Below, in pieces: positions 47,683 through 55,623 of a DNA stretch of 64,000 bases. This DNA is from RYN-124 sp033851845. GTDB lineage: Bacteria > Actinomycetota > Actinomycetes > Mycobacteriales > SCTD01. The stretch is taken from positions 1 to 64,000 of the forward strand of contig JAWWOH010000080.1 in the NCBI GenBank assembly GCA_033851845.1, written 5' to 3'. The notes below the pieces were generated by a model. The model did not search any database. It saw nothing but the letters and a program-made list of their open reading frames with translations, and was not told the origin of the DNA. Numbering within the stretch: position 1 is the stretch's first letter; every line of letters begins with the position of its first letter. Made by a program: the position numbers and the translations under genes.

Positions 47683-48663
47683 ATGCGCACACGGACACTC
47701 GGTCAGGGCCTCGTCGTCTCCGCTCAGGGGCTGGGCTGCATGGGGATGAGCGAGTTTTACGGCGACGGCGACGAGAGCGAGTCGCTCGCCACCATCGGCC
47801 GCGCGCTCGACCTCGGCATCACGTTCCTCGACACGGCCGACATGTACGGGCCGTTCACCAACGAGAAGCTGGTTGGTCGCGCGATCGCGGGCCGCCGCGA
47901 CGAGGTCGTGCTCGCGACGAAGTTCGGGGTGGAGCGCTCGGAGGACGGCAGCCGCGGCGGCATCAACGGCTCGCCCGACTACGTCCGCAAGGCCTGTGAC
48001 GCCTCGCTGAAGCGGCTCGGCGTCGACCACATCGACCTCTACTACCAGCACCGCGTCGATGCCGGCGTCCCCGTCGAGGAGACCTGGGGAGCACTCTCCG
48101 AGCTGGTCGCGGCCGGCAAGGTCAAGCACCTCGGCATCAGCGAAGCGGCGCCGGACACGATCCGCAAGGCCCACGCGACGCACCCCGTCACCGCACTGCA
48201 GACCGAGTGGTCGCTGTGGACGCGCGACCCGGAGGAGAACGGCGTGCTCGACACCGTGCGCGAGCTCGGCATCGGTTTCGTCGCATACTCGCCGCTCGGC
48301 CGCGGCTTCCTGTCGGGTGCCATCCGCAGCCTCGACGACCTCGAGCCGAACGACTTCCGCCGACACAACCCGCGCTTCCAGGGCGACAACTTCGCCCGCA
48401 ACCTCGAGCTCGTCGAGCGGGTCAACGAGCTCGCGGCGGCCAAGGGAATCACCGCCTCGCAGGTCGCCTTGGCGTGGCTGCTGGCGAAGGGGGAGAACGT
48501 CGTACCGATCCCGGGCACCAAGCGGGTGCGCTACCTCGAGGAGAACGCTGCAGCGGACGACGTGCTGCTCACCGATGTGGAGCTGAAAGCACTCGAGGAC
48601 GCGTTCCCCGTCGGCGCAACCGCCGGTGACCGGTATCCCGACATGAGCACGGTCAACCGCTAG
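47683..48663 (+). CDS. Aldo/keto reductase
   Basis: A 326-aa NADPH-dependent carbonyl reductase of the AKR11/13-like group. The catalytic tetrad is visible: Asp50 and Tyr55 in FLDTADMYGPFTNEKLVG, Lys80 in LATKFG, and His in DLYYQHRVD. The NADPH-binding C-terminus is VPIPGTKRVRYLEENAAA. GCMGMSEFYG is typical of the IolS/YhdN type that reduces a range of aldehydes. ATG at MRTRTLG; a GTG three codons upstream is an alternative. A GC-rich inverted repeat after the stop codon probably ends transcription. Confidence 0.92.
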   Translation: MRTRTLGQGLVVSAQGLGCMGMSEFYGDGDESESLATIGRALDLGITFLDTADMYGPFTNEKLVGRAIAGRRDEVVLATKFGVERSEDGSRGGINGSPDYVRKACDASLKRLGVDHIDLYYQHRVDAGVPVEETWGALSELVAAGKVKHLGISEAAPDTIRKAHATHPVTALQTEWSLWTRDPEENGVLDTVRELGIGFVAYSPLGRGFLSGAIRSLDDLEPNDFRRHNPRFQGDNFARNLELVERVNELAAAKGITASQVALAWLLAKGENVVPIPGTKRVRYLEENAAADDVLLTDVELKALEDAFPVGATAGDRYPDMSTVNR

Positions 48664-48686
48664 GGCGCCGGAGTCGGGTCACCGAC

Positions 48687-48721
48687 CGCCAGGCCCGGCG
48701 ATACTCGGTGAGGGCCTGGCG
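48687..48721. terminator. 10-bp inverted repeat between convergent genes
   Basis: CGCCAGGCCC (48687-48696) pairs perfectly with GGGCCTGGCG (48712-48721) around 15 nt. It lies in the 105-bp gap between the aldo/keto reductase and the convergent secreted-protein gene. No T-tract on either strand, so if a terminator it is of the GC-hairpin actinobacterial kind. Confidence 0.5.
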
Positions 48722-48768
48722 TTCCGCGCGGCGTTCGGACCACCAGCGCACGGCCCGTCTCCCGAGCG

Positions 48769-49086
48769 TCACGTCCGTTGCGTGTTGTCCCAGAAGGTGT
48801 AGAGCTGGCCGCCCCACGTCGTCGTCTGGCCGGAGATGGCATGCGCGCAGACGAGACCGTCGCCGTTGCCGGTCCGGCCGTAGGACTTGATGCCGCTGTT
48901 GGGGTCGTCGACCTGACCAGGCACGCGGTAACCCTGCAGGGCGAGGTCTGCGACCGCAAAGACCGTGTAGCTCGCCGGGCAGCCGGTGTCCGACGGATCG
49001 GCCTGAGCCGTCGCCATCGATCCCATCGAGACCGCGAGCAGGCTGACCGACACGACCACCGAGCGGCGTACGAGATGACTGTTCAT
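48769..49086 (-). CDS. Small secreted actinobacterial protein
   Basis: A 105-aa exported protein. A clear signal peptide (VVVSVSLLAVSMGSMATAQA, cleaved after AQA) leaves a mature part of about 75 residues with two Cys (TGCPASYTVF and GLVCAHA) likely forming one disulfide. NGDGLVCA resembles the D-x-D-x-D-G-x-x-C calcium-type loop of small secreted proteins of nocardioform actinobacteria, often described as hypothetical. Strong AAGGAGG site before the ATG. It is divergent from the LuxR gene with a palindrome between. Confidence 0.8.
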   Translation of the reverse strand: MNSHLVRRSVVVSVSLLAVSMGSMATAQADPSDTGCPASYTVFAVADLALQGYRVPGQVDDPNSGIKSYGRTGNGDGLVCAHAISGQTTTWGGQLYTFWDNTQRT

Positions 49087-49148
49087 GACTCCTCCTTCAG
49101 TTGGTGCTCCGATGTGCTGAAGCCTCGTCGCGCCTGCCGCGCCGCGAC

Positions 49149-49166
49149 ATACGACGAACGTCGTAT
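49149..49166. promoter_or_regulatory. 18-bp palindrome ATACGACG-AA-CGTCGTAT
   Basis: A perfect 8-bp inverted repeat around AA in the divergent region, 63 bp from the secreted-protein start and 66 bp from the LuxR start. It covers candidate -10 hexamers (TATGTC on the minus strand). Confidence 0.62.
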
Positions 49167-49231
49167 CTGACGAAAACGCCCGTCGGGGCAGGCGACCCGG
49201 CGTACCGTCGAAACGGATTCGGGGGGGACCG

Positions 49232-49981
49232 GTGGCGCAACCGATGCAGGAGCACACGCTTCGGCGGGTTGTGGACGTCATTGACGCGGGTGCGCAGTCC
49301 CCCGCCGTGCCTGGTCGGCTGCCCGCTGCGGTGCTGCACTCGCTCGCCGCGCTGGTGCCGTGCGACGCGGTCGCCTTCGCCGATCTCGACCCCGATACGG
49401 CGACGCACTACGCGGAGGACGAAGCACGGTGTGGCGAAGTCAGGTTCCTGGCGGAGCCCCTGCCCGAGCCCGAGCATCCGTTCTGGCGGCACTACGAGGG
49501 CTCGCTGTCCTGCTCGCACCCCACCCGCACCGGTGACGACCGATCGGTGACGATGCGCAGCGACTTCTACAGCACCCGCGAGTGGACCAAGACGCCGATG
49601 TACGTCGACGTCATGCGCGACAGCGGGGTCCTGTTCGAGCTGATGTGCCCGATGCCCAACGTCGTACGGCGGTCGAAGAGGCTGCTGTTCTTCCGGTCCG
49701 GGTCGATCGACTTCACCGAGCAGGACCGCTTCGTCCTGGCCCTGCTGCGGCCGCACCTCATGGAGATGCTTCGGGCGAGCAACAACGGCGAGCACGCCTC
49801 CGAGCTGACCGAACGGCAGCACGAGCTCATGCGGCTCGTCGCGGACGGACGGACCAACGCAGAGATCGCAGCGACACTGCACCTGTCGCCGCACACCGTG
49901 CGTACGCACCTGATGAACATCTTCGACCGGCTCGGCGTGACAACCCGTGCCGCCGCGGTCGCCCGCGTCTTCGCTCCCTAG
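49232..49981 (+). CDS. LuxR-family transcriptional regulator
   Basis: A 249-aa regulator with an N-terminal sensing region (residues 1-180, of GAF-like predicted alpha/beta composition, not a receiver domain) and a C-terminal LuxR/FixJ helix-turn-helix (LTERQHELMRLVADGRTNAE, IAATLHLSPHTVRTHLMNIF). The sensing part has Cys and Trp residues (LVPCDAVAFAD, then EWTKTPMYVDVMRD) as in other single-component LuxR proteins of actinobacteria. GTG start with GGGGGGG before it. A palindromic site between it and the divergent secreted-protein gene may be its own operator. The ligand is unknown. Confidence 0.88.
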   Translation: MAQPMQEHTLRRVVDVIDAGAQSPAVPGRLPAAVLHSLAALVPCDAVAFADLDPDTATHYAEDEARCGEVRFLAEPLPEPEHPFWRHYEGSLSCSHPTRTGDDRSVTMRSDFYSTREWTKTPMYVDVMRDSGVLFELMCPMPNVVRRSKRLLFFRSGSIDFTEQDRFVLALLRPHLMEMLRASNNGEHASELTERQHELMRLVADGRTNAEIAATLHLSPHTVRTHLMNIFDRLGVTTRAAAVARVFAP

Positions 49982-50652
49982 CCGACGCGGCCGACCGAGT
50001 AGGTGCGGCCGGCGAAGCTCTGCAGCCGCACGACGTCGCCGCTCTCCACGGCGGCCCACATCTGCGAGCCGCCGGCGTAGATGCCGACGTGCCCGATCGT
50101 GCCCCCGTGGTAGGTGAAGATCAGGTCGCCCGGTTGCTTGTCCGCGTCCGGGATGCGTGTCGTCACGGCGGCCTGCTGCGAGCTGCTGTGCGGCAACGAG
50201 ATCCCGAGACGGCCGAACACGTACATCGTGAAGCCGGAGCAGTCGAAGCGGCGTGGGCCGGCCGCGCCGTAGGAGTAGGGGGCACCCGCGTGCCGACGAG
50301 CCTCCGCGAGCACCCGCTCGGCCAGCGTCCCCGAGAGCGGTGCGACCACCAGCGCCGGCCGCAGCGCGGATGAGGCGGGCACGGCCCGGCGGGTCCGGCT
50401 CGCCCGCACCGACGACGGGCGTGCTGGGGGCCGGCGCACCGGCAGCCGCGCGGCGACGGTGAACCGCACCGGCGGCCGGTCCGCAGCCGGCACGTCGACA
50501 GGGGCGCCGACAGCGGCGGCACTCGTGAGCAACGTGTCCTGCTGGCGGTCACCGGCGTCGACCGCGAAGACCGCGCACGGCAGCGCGACGGCACCCGCGA
50601 GGGTGCCGACAAGCAGGAGGCCGCGCAGCTGCGCTGGGACGTAACCGGGCAT
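49978..50652 (-). CDS. NlpC/P60-family peptidoglycan endopeptidase
   Basis: A 224-aa secreted hydrolase that would cut D-glutamyl-mDAP bonds in stem peptides. The N-terminal hydrophobic segment (about residues 11-31) is a signal or anchor, a Pro/Arg-rich linker spans about 50-95, and the NlpC/P60 domain covers about 105-224 with Cys138 in FDCSGF, His188 in GHVGIY and a polar third residue downstream. This is the RipA/RipB-type fold. ATG start with CAGACT 7 nt upstream inside a palindrome, so it may be controlled together with the divergent MarR gene. Its stop codon shares CTAG with the LuxR gene. Confidence 0.9.
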   Translation of the reverse strand: MPGYVPAQLRGLLLVGTLAGAVALPCAVFAVDAGDRQQDTLLTSAAAVGAPVDVPAADRPPVRFTVAARLPVRRPPARPSSVRASRTRRAVPASSALRPALVVAPLSGTLAERVLAEARRHAGAPYSYGAAGPRRFDCSGFTMYVFGRLGISLPHSSSQQAAVTTRIPDADKQPGDLIFTYHGGTIGHVGIYAGGSQMWAAVESGDVVRLQSFAGRTYSVGRVG

Positions 50653-50657
50653 CTCGG

Positions 50658-50694
50658 GCAGTCTGCCAGACTGCTATGCTGCTTGTAACAAGCA
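50658..50694. promoter_or_regulatory. Two adjacent palindromes in the nlpC/marR divergent promoter
   Basis: GCAGTCT-GCC-AGACTGC at 50658-50674 lies next to the nlpC start, and TGCTTGTAACAAGCA at 50680-50694 overlaps the TATGCT (50675-50680) that may be the marR -10. The second has the form of a typical MarR-family operator. Confidence 0.7.
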
Positions 50695-50731
50695 ACCAAA
50701 TGCCACTGTCCCTTGCCAGGAAGTACGCCGG

Positions 50732-51205
50732 ATGCCCTCGATCGAGACCGTGTCGCGCGAGCTGGTCCAGCTCGTGCGTGGCATGCGCGAGCTGCACGGG
50801 GCGATCTCGTCGGCGTCCCGGCACCCGGTGGACCCGTCCGGCGCGATGGTCCTGTCCCGCCTGGAGGAGCTCGGCCCGGTCCGGCTCTCGACGCTGGCCC
50901 AGGTCCTCTGCCTCGACATCTCCACCGTCAGCCGGCAGGTGCCCGCGCTCGAGCGGCAGGGCTGGGTCGCGCGAGAGCGCGATCCAGAGGACCAGCGAGC
51001 CCAGCTGCTGCAGCTCACGCCGGCCGGCCGCGAGGTCCTCGCCGACGTCAGGCGCTCACGCATCGAGGTCCTGCGCCGACTTCTGCCCGACTGGACGGAG
51101 GCGGAGCTCGACGCCTTCGCCGGACAGCTGCATCGCTTCAACGAGGACGTGACCACCAACCGCCAGTCCGTCGTACTGGCACCGACCGGATCGGACAACG
51201 CATGA
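50732..51205 (+). CDS. MarR-family transcriptional regulator
   Basis: A 157-aa winged-helix repressor. LSTLAQVLCLDISTVSRQVP is the recognition helix region and GWVARERDPEDQRAQLLQLT the beta wing with its conserved D-x-R. MarR proteins repress efflux genes until a phenolic or xenobiotic ligand binds. Here the stop codon overlaps the start of a DHA2 exporter (ATGA), so autoregulated control of drug export is the likely job. AGGAAG precedes the ATG at MPSIETV. A MarR-like palindrome lies 38 bp upstream over the promoter. Confidence 0.92.
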   Translation: MPSIETVSRELVQLVRGMRELHGAISSASRHPVDPSGAMVLSRLEELGPVRLSTLAQVLCLDISTVSRQVPALERQGWVARERDPEDQRAQLLQLTPAGREVLADVRRSRIEVLRRLLPDWTEAELDAFAGQLHRFNEDVTTNRQSVVLAPTGSDNA

Positions 51206-52872
51206 GCCGCACCACCTCCGCGGAGATGACCCCCGCGGCCGGCAACCCTCCGGCAGGGGGCCTGACCCACCGACAGATCCTCACCGTGCTGTCCGGGCTG
51301 ATGCTGGGGATGTTCCTCGCCTCGCTCGACCAGACCATCGTCTCGACTGCGATGCGCACCATCGCCGACAAGCTGCACGGCCAGACCCAGCAGGCGTGGG
51401 TGACGACGGCGTACCTGGTCACGTCGACGGTGTCGACGCCGCTCTACGGGAAGCTCTCGGACCTGTACGGACGCAAGCCGTTCTACCTGTTCGCGATCAG
51501 CATCTTCGTCGTCGGTTCGATCCTGTGCGGGTTCGCGACCTCCGTCTACGAGCTCGCCGCCTTCCGTGCCCTGCAGGGCGTCGGCGCCGGCGGTCTGATG
51601 TCGCTCGCCTTCGCCATCGTGGGCGACATGGTCCCGCCCCGCGAGCGCGGCCGGTATCAGGGCTACTTCATGTCGGTGTTCGCGACGTCCAGCGTCCTCG
51701 GGCCCGTTCTCGGTGGCTTCCTCGCCGGGCAGTCGGAGATCCTCGGGCACGCCGGCTGGCGCTGGATCTTCCTGATCAACGTGCCCATCGGCCTGCTCGC
51801 CCTCGTCGTCGTCAGCAAGGTGCTGCACACGCCGAGCAAGCGCTCGCAGCACCGCATCGACTACCTCGGAGCGGCGCTGATGACCGCCGCCGTCGTACCG
51901 GTCCTGCTGCTCGCCGAGAAGGGCCACGAGTGGGGCTGGACGTCCACGACCAGCCTGCTGCTCCTCGGCATCGCGATCGTCGCACTTGGGTTGTTCGTCC
52001 CGCGCGAGAGGCAGATGGGCGAGGAGGCGATCCTGCCGCTGCGCGTGTTCTCCAACCGCATCTTCACCGTGTCCAGCACCGTGGCGTTCCTGGTCGGCAT
52101 CGGCATGTTCGGCGGGCTGACGTCCGTGCCGCTCTACCTGCAGATCGTGCATGGCGAGTCGCCCACCAAGGCCGGCCTGCAGATGATCCCGTTCATGGGC
52201 GGCATCATCTGCAGCTCGTTCACGACCGGCCGCATCATGAGCCGCACTGGCCGGTACAAGATCTTCCCGATCATCGGTACGGCGGTCATGGGCGTCGCGA
52301 TGCTGCTGTTCTCGACCCTGACGGTCGACACCCCCATCCCCCGGGCGATGCTCTTCATGGTCGTGATGGGGGCGGGGCTCGGGCTGTCGATGCAGACGCT
52401 CGTCATCTCGGTGCAGAACGCACTGCCCCCGCGCGACATGGGGATCGCGACCAGCAGCGTGACCTTCTTCCGGTCGATGGGCGGCACGTTCGGCGTCGCT
52501 GCGGCGCTGTCGGTGCTGTTCGGGTCCCTGGTCGGCAACATCCAGGACCGTGCCCACGCGGCCGGGCTGCCCCTCGGCGACATCAGCAAGTTCAAGGCCG
52601 CCGGCGGGCTGAACGACACCTCGAAGATCGCCCTGCTGCCGAAGACCTACCAGCGCGTCGTGCTGCAGGGCTTCTCCGACTCGATGCACACGGTCTTCCT
52701 CACGACGTTCTTCCTGCTCATCCCGGCGTTCGTGCTGGCCTTCTTCATCAAGGAGCAGCCACTGCGGTCGATGGGCGGCCTCGCCGCGCAGCGCGCGGAG
52801 GCGGCCGAACGCGAGAGCGCGCGTGATGAGGTCCAGCTCGACAAGGCGAAGACGGAGAGCGCGGTCCTCTAA
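51202..52872 (+). CDS. MFS multidrug exporter, DHA2 (14-helix) family
   Basis: A 556-aa proton-driven exporter. About 14 hydrophobic segments follow an N-terminal cytoplasmic tail. LDQTIVSTAMRTI is the DHA2 motif D1, GKLSDLYGRKPFYLF is MFS motif A, and SVLGPVLGGFLAG is motif C, the antiporter signature. Relatives (EmrB, QacA, LfrA) export hydrophobic or cationic drugs and antibiotics. It is coupled to the MarR repressor gene. An acidic and basic C-terminal tail ends the protein. Its TAA stop is also the start of the next gene's -10 hexamer. Confidence 0.93.
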   Translation: MSRTTSAEMTPAAGNPPAGGLTHRQILTVLSGLMLGMFLASLDQTIVSTAMRTIADKLHGQTQQAWVTTAYLVTSTVSTPLYGKLSDLYGRKPFYLFAISIFVVGSILCGFATSVYELAAFRALQGVGAGGLMSLAFAIVGDMVPPRERGRYQGYFMSVFATSSVLGPVLGGFLAGQSEILGHAGWRWIFLINVPIGLLALVVVSKVLHTPSKRSQHRIDYLGAALMTAAVVPVLLLAEKGHEWGWTSTTSLLLLGIAIVALGLFVPRERQMGEEAILPLRVFSNRIFTVSSTVAFLVGIGMFGGLTSVPLYLQIVHGESPTKAGLQMIPFMGGIICSSFTTGRIMSRTGRYKIFPIIGTAVMGVAMLLFSTLTVDTPIPRAMLFMVVMGAGLGLSMQTLVISVQNALPPRDMGIATSSVTFFRSMGGTFGVAAALSVLFGSLVGNIQDRAHAAGLPLGDISKFKAAGGLNDTSKIALLPKTYQRVVLQGFSDSMHTVFLTTFFLLIPAFVLAFFIKEQPLRSMGGLAAQRAEAAERESARDEVQLDKAKTESAVL

Positions 52873-52875
52873 CCT
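52870..52875 (+). promoter_or_regulatory. -10 hexamer TAACCT, leaderless type
   Basis: TAACCT begins with the TAA stop codon of the exporter gene and ends 6 nt before the GTG of the PAC2 gene. Confidence 0.5.
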
Positions 52876-52881
52876 GGGACC

Positions 52882-53787
52882 GTGCTGGACCCGAGTGAGC
52901 TGTTCGAGCTCGACCCGGACCGCCCCGAGCTGGGCCGGCCGGTGCTCGTCCAGGCCCTGGACGGGTTCATCGACGCCGGCGGGGCGAAGCGGATCGCGCG
53001 CGAGCACCTGCTCTCGGCGTACCCGTCGCACGTCGTCGCCACCTTCGACGCCGACCAGCTGCTCGACTACCGCGCCCGCCGACCCGCGATGCTGTTCGTC
53101 GAAGACCACTGGGAGTCCTACGACGACCCCCAGCTCGCCGTTCACCTGCTGCACGACGCCGTCGGCACACCGTTCCTGCTGCTCGCCGGACCCGAGCCCG
53201 ACGTGCAGTGGGAGCGCTTCACCGCCGCGGTGAAGATGGTCATCGACCGGCTGGGCGTGCGCCTGACGATCGGCCTGAACGCGATACCGATGGGCGTGCC
53301 GCACACCCGTCCGACCGGCATCATCGCGCACGGCAGCCGCAAGGAGCTCGTCGCCGACTACGAGCCGTGGATCAACGCCGTGCAGGTGCCCGGCACCGCC
53401 GGTCATCTGCTGGAGTACCGGCTCGGCCAGGCCGGGTACGACGCGGTCGGGTTCGCGGTACACGTGCCGCACTACGTCGCGCAGGCGGAGTACCCCGCCG
53501 CGTCGGCGGCACTGCTCTCGGAGGTCGGCAAGGTGTCCGGCCTCGCCCTGCCGCTGGACGCGCTGCTGGAGGCAGCGGTCACGACGCGCGCGGCGATCGA
53601 CGAGCAGGTCGCCGGCTCCCCCGAGGTCGCCGCCGTCGTACAAGCCCTGGAGAACCAGTACGACGCCTTCGTCGCCGGCCGCGAGTCGTCGCTGCTCGTC
53701 AACGATGCCGACCTGCCGTCCGCGGACGAGCTCGGTGCGGAGCTCGAGCGCTTCCTCGCCGAGCAGTCGAAGGACCCGCCGCAGTGA
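52882..53787 (+). CDS. PAC2-family protein (proteasome assembly chaperone 2-like)
   Basis: A 301-aa soluble protein of the PAC2/DUF75 family. The N-terminal ALDGFIDAGGAKRIAREHLL and the middle block GLNAIPMGVPHTRPTGIIAH are family signatures, with GHLLEYRLGQAGYDAVGFAV following. Archaeal and eukaryotic relatives aid 20S proteasome assembly; actinobacteria also have proteasomes, but a chaperone role for these PAC2 proteins is not firmly established. The C-terminal helix (ELGAELERFLAEQ) is acidic. Leaderless GTG start. It does not lie in a proteasome gene cluster here. Confidence 0.88.
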   Translation: MLDPSELFELDPDRPELGRPVLVQALDGFIDAGGAKRIAREHLLSAYPSHVVATFDADQLLDYRARRPAMLFVEDHWESYDDPQLAVHLLHDAVGTPFLLLAGPEPDVQWERFTAAVKMVIDRLGVRLTIGLNAIPMGVPHTRPTGIIAHGSRKELVADYEPWINAVQVPGTAGHLLEYRLGQAGYDAVGFAVHVPHYVAQAEYPAASAALLSEVGKVSGLALPLDALLEAAVTTRAAIDEQVAGSPEVAAVVQALENQYDAFVAGRESSLLVNDADLPSADELGAELERFLAEQSKDPPQ

Positions 53788-53797
53788 CGTCGTCGCC

Positions 53798-54394
53798 GTG
53801 ATCGCGGCCCTGATCGCCTTCGCGCTCGCGGCCGGCGTCCTGGTGATCCTGCCGGGGCCGGACTCGATGCTGATGCTCCGGGCCATCGCCGTCTCGGGTC
53901 GGGCCGGCGCGGTGCGCACCGCGGCCGGCATCCTCACCGGGCTGACTGTCTGGATCGCGTCGGCGTCGATCGGCTTGGCGGCGCTGCTCAAGGCCAGCGA
54001 GGTGGGCTACACGGTGCTGCGCGTGGTCGGTGCCGGCTACCTGTTCGCCATCGGCATCCAGGCACTTCGGGCCCGCGGCACGCTGCAGCGCACGGGACTG
54101 CTCGGGACCGGCTATGCGGCCGGCGTGGCGTGCAACCTGTTCAACCCGAAGGTCGGCGTCTTCTTCGTGACCTTCCTGCCCGGGCTGGTCCCGTCGGGCG
54201 CCGACGTGGCGACGACGTCGCTGATGTTCGGCGCGATCTTCCTGGTCGAGACCTTGATCTACTTCGCCGTGATGCTGCTCGCCGTCGAGCGCCTCACCGG
54301 GTGGCTGCGCGACGACACCATCCGGCGACGGATCGAGCGGCTGTCGGGGGTCGTCCTGATCGCCTTCGGTGTGCGGCTCGCGGTCGAGGCGTAA
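53798..54394 (+). CDS. LysE/RhtB-family amino-acid exporter
   Basis: A 198-aa six-helix membrane protein. ILPGPDSMLMLRAIAVSGRA near the N-terminus is the LysE family signature (P-G-P), and GVACNLFNPKVGVFFVTFLP is the second signature with the N-P-K motif. Members export basic or neutral amino acids, homoserine or threonine. The GTG start is the first in frame that preserves the N-terminal helix; an upstream frame overlaps the PAC2 gene. There is no clear ribosome site. Monocistronic; the next gene has its own promoter. Confidence 0.88.
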   Translation: MIAALIAFALAAGVLVILPGPDSMLMLRAIAVSGRAGAVRTAAGILTGLTVWIASASIGLAALLKASEVGYTVLRVVGAGYLFAIGIQALRARGTLQRTGLLGTGYAAGVACNLFNPKVGVFFVTFLPGLVPSGADVATTSLMFGAIFLVETLIYFAVMLLAVERLTGWLRDDTIRRRIERLSGVVLIAFGVRLAVEA

Positions 54395-54420
54395 AGCGGG
54401 CGGATTCCGGGCGGCTGGGT

Positions 54421-54426
54421 TAGCGT
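54421..54426 (+). promoter_or_regulatory. -10 hexamer TAGCGT, leaderless type; operon promoter
   Basis: TAGCGT ends 7 nt before the ATG of the MauE-like gene and covers an alternative GTG, so it decides the start. It is the only promoter candidate seen for the six-gene operon. Confidence 0.5.
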
Positions 54427-54433
54427 GCCTGAG

Positions 54434-54934
54434 ATGGAAGCCGCGACCGCGCCGTACCTCGCGGCGGCCCTCCTGCTGGTCGCCGCCGGCCTGGCGAAGG
54501 CGGTCGAGCCGCTCTCGCTCGTCCGCGCCCTGCGCGCCGCCGGCGTGCGGGTGCGGGCTCCGCTGCTCGCGCGCTGGGTGCGCGGTCTCAGCGCTGTCGA
54601 GGCGCTGCTCGGGGTCGTCGCCGTCGTACGTCCCGGACCGCTCGTGGCGACTGCCGTCGCGATCTCGTACGCCGGGTTCTCCGCGTTCGTGCTGCGCGCC
54701 CTCCGCAGCGGCAGCCCGTTGGCCTCGTGCGGGTGCTTCGGCAAGACCGACACGCCACCGACGCCAGGGCATGCCGTCGCGACCGCGCTGCTCGCGGTCG
54801 CAGCACTGCTGATCGCGATCGGCCCCGCCGCTCCGCTCGACCTGCCGCTCGTCATCGTCAGCGGCGTCCTCGCCTACGTCACCTACGTCGTCCTCGCCGT
54901 CCTGCCGCTCACGTCGCGCCGGGCGCTGCGATGA
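54434..54934 (+). CDS. MauE-like (DoxX/MauE superfamily) membrane protein with CGC motif
   Basis: A 166-aa integral membrane protein with four helices (about residues 8-24, 52-68, 70-90 and 115-160). The conserved motif SCGCFGKTD at residues 98-106 contains Cys99 and Cys101, typical of the MauE family. MauE is needed in methylotrophs for accumulation of the disulfide-rich methylamine dehydrogenase light chain and is thought to pass oxidising equivalents or work with MauD. Here the next gene is a MauD/TlpA-like thioredoxin and the operon ends with a Cys-rich exported protein, so a disulfide-forming role is likely. The ATG was preferred to a GTG three codons upstream. Confidence 0.83.
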   Translation: MEAATAPYLAAALLLVAAGLAKAVEPLSLVRALRAAGVRVRAPLLARWVRGLSAVEALLGVVAVVRPGPLVATAVAISYAGFSAFVLRALRSGSPLASCGCFGKTDTPPTPGHAVATALLAVAALLIAIGPAAPLDLPLVIVSGVLAYVTYVVLAVLPLTSRRALR

Positions 54935-55623
54935 CCGCTCTCGTCGTCGGTCTCGCCCTCGCGGTTCTGGTGCTGGGCGTCCTCGTCGCCGGCGTGCTGC
55001 GCAGCCACGCGGAAATCCTCAAGGCGCTGCACGAGCTCGGCGCGGGACTCGAGCTGGACCGGGCCGCCGACGCCGGCCCGGTGCCCGTGACAATCGATGG
55101 CGTCGTGCCGCCTCGGGCCGCGGGGACTGCTGCGCTGGACAGCCTGGTCGGTGTGACGTTGGACGGCGAGTCGGTGGCCTTCTCACTGCAGGGCGGGGCC
55201 ACGCTGCTCGCGTTCCTGTCGTCCGGGTGCACGACGTGTCAGGCGTTCTGGTCGGCGTTCGGCACGAGCAACCCGGATGTGCCGGCCGGCACGCGTCTCC
55301 TTGTCGTCGTACGCGATCTCGACGAGGAGAGCGAGAGCGAGCTGCGCAAGCGACGGCCCGCGCAGGTGCCGGTCGTCGCGTCGACATCGGCGTGGGACGG
55401 GCTCGACGTCCCCGGGTCGCCGTACTTCATCCTGGTTCGGGACGGCCGCGTCGTCGGCGAGGGCTCCGGGACGACCTGGCCGCAGGTGCTGACGCTGCTC
55501 GGCCAGGCGAATGCAGATGCCGAGCTGCGCGGCAACGGCGCGGTCCGCGAGTCACGCGACAACGCCGCGCTGCACGCCGCCGGGATCGAACCCGGCCATC
55601 CGAGCCTGTACGAGGCGTCATGA
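54931..55623 (+). CDS. TlpA/MauD-like membrane-anchored thioredoxin-fold protein
   Basis: A 230-aa protein with an N-terminal anchor (about residues 4-23) and a periplasmic-side thioredoxin domain. The redox motif is Cys100-Thr-Thr-Cys103 in FLSSGCTTCQAFW, and the cis-proline is in VPGSPYFILV (about P164). MauD of methylotrophs has the same plan and is required for light-chain maturation. The CTTC dipeptide is unlike the CGPC of reducing thioredoxins. ATGA overlap with mauE-like gene before it and with the 21-residue peptide gene after it; the operon is tightly coupled. Confidence 0.85.
   Translation: MTALVVGLALAVLVLGVLVAGVLRSHAEILKALHELGAGLELDRAADAGPVPVTIDGVVPPRAAGTAALDSLVGVTLDGESVAFSLQGGATLLAFLSSGCTTCQAFWSAFGTSNPDVPAGTRLLVVVRDLDEESESELRKRRPAQVPVVASTSAWDGLDVPGSPYFILVRDGRVVGEGSGTTWPQVLTLLGQANADAELRGNGAVRESRDNAALHAAGIEPGHPSLYEAS

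Noticed and set aside
50674..53991. A 1105-codon open frame on the minus strand opposite the MarR, exporter and PAC2 genes
   Set aside because: Its composition is Arg/Gln/His/Val-rich without any domain, and the plus strand has three clear families. It is a GC-rich antisense shadow.
54425..54433. GTG at 54425 as the start of the MauE-like gene
   Set aside because: It lies within the TAGCGT hexamer that ends 7 nt before the ATG at 54434, a spacing shared by many genes in the window, so the ATG is the better start.
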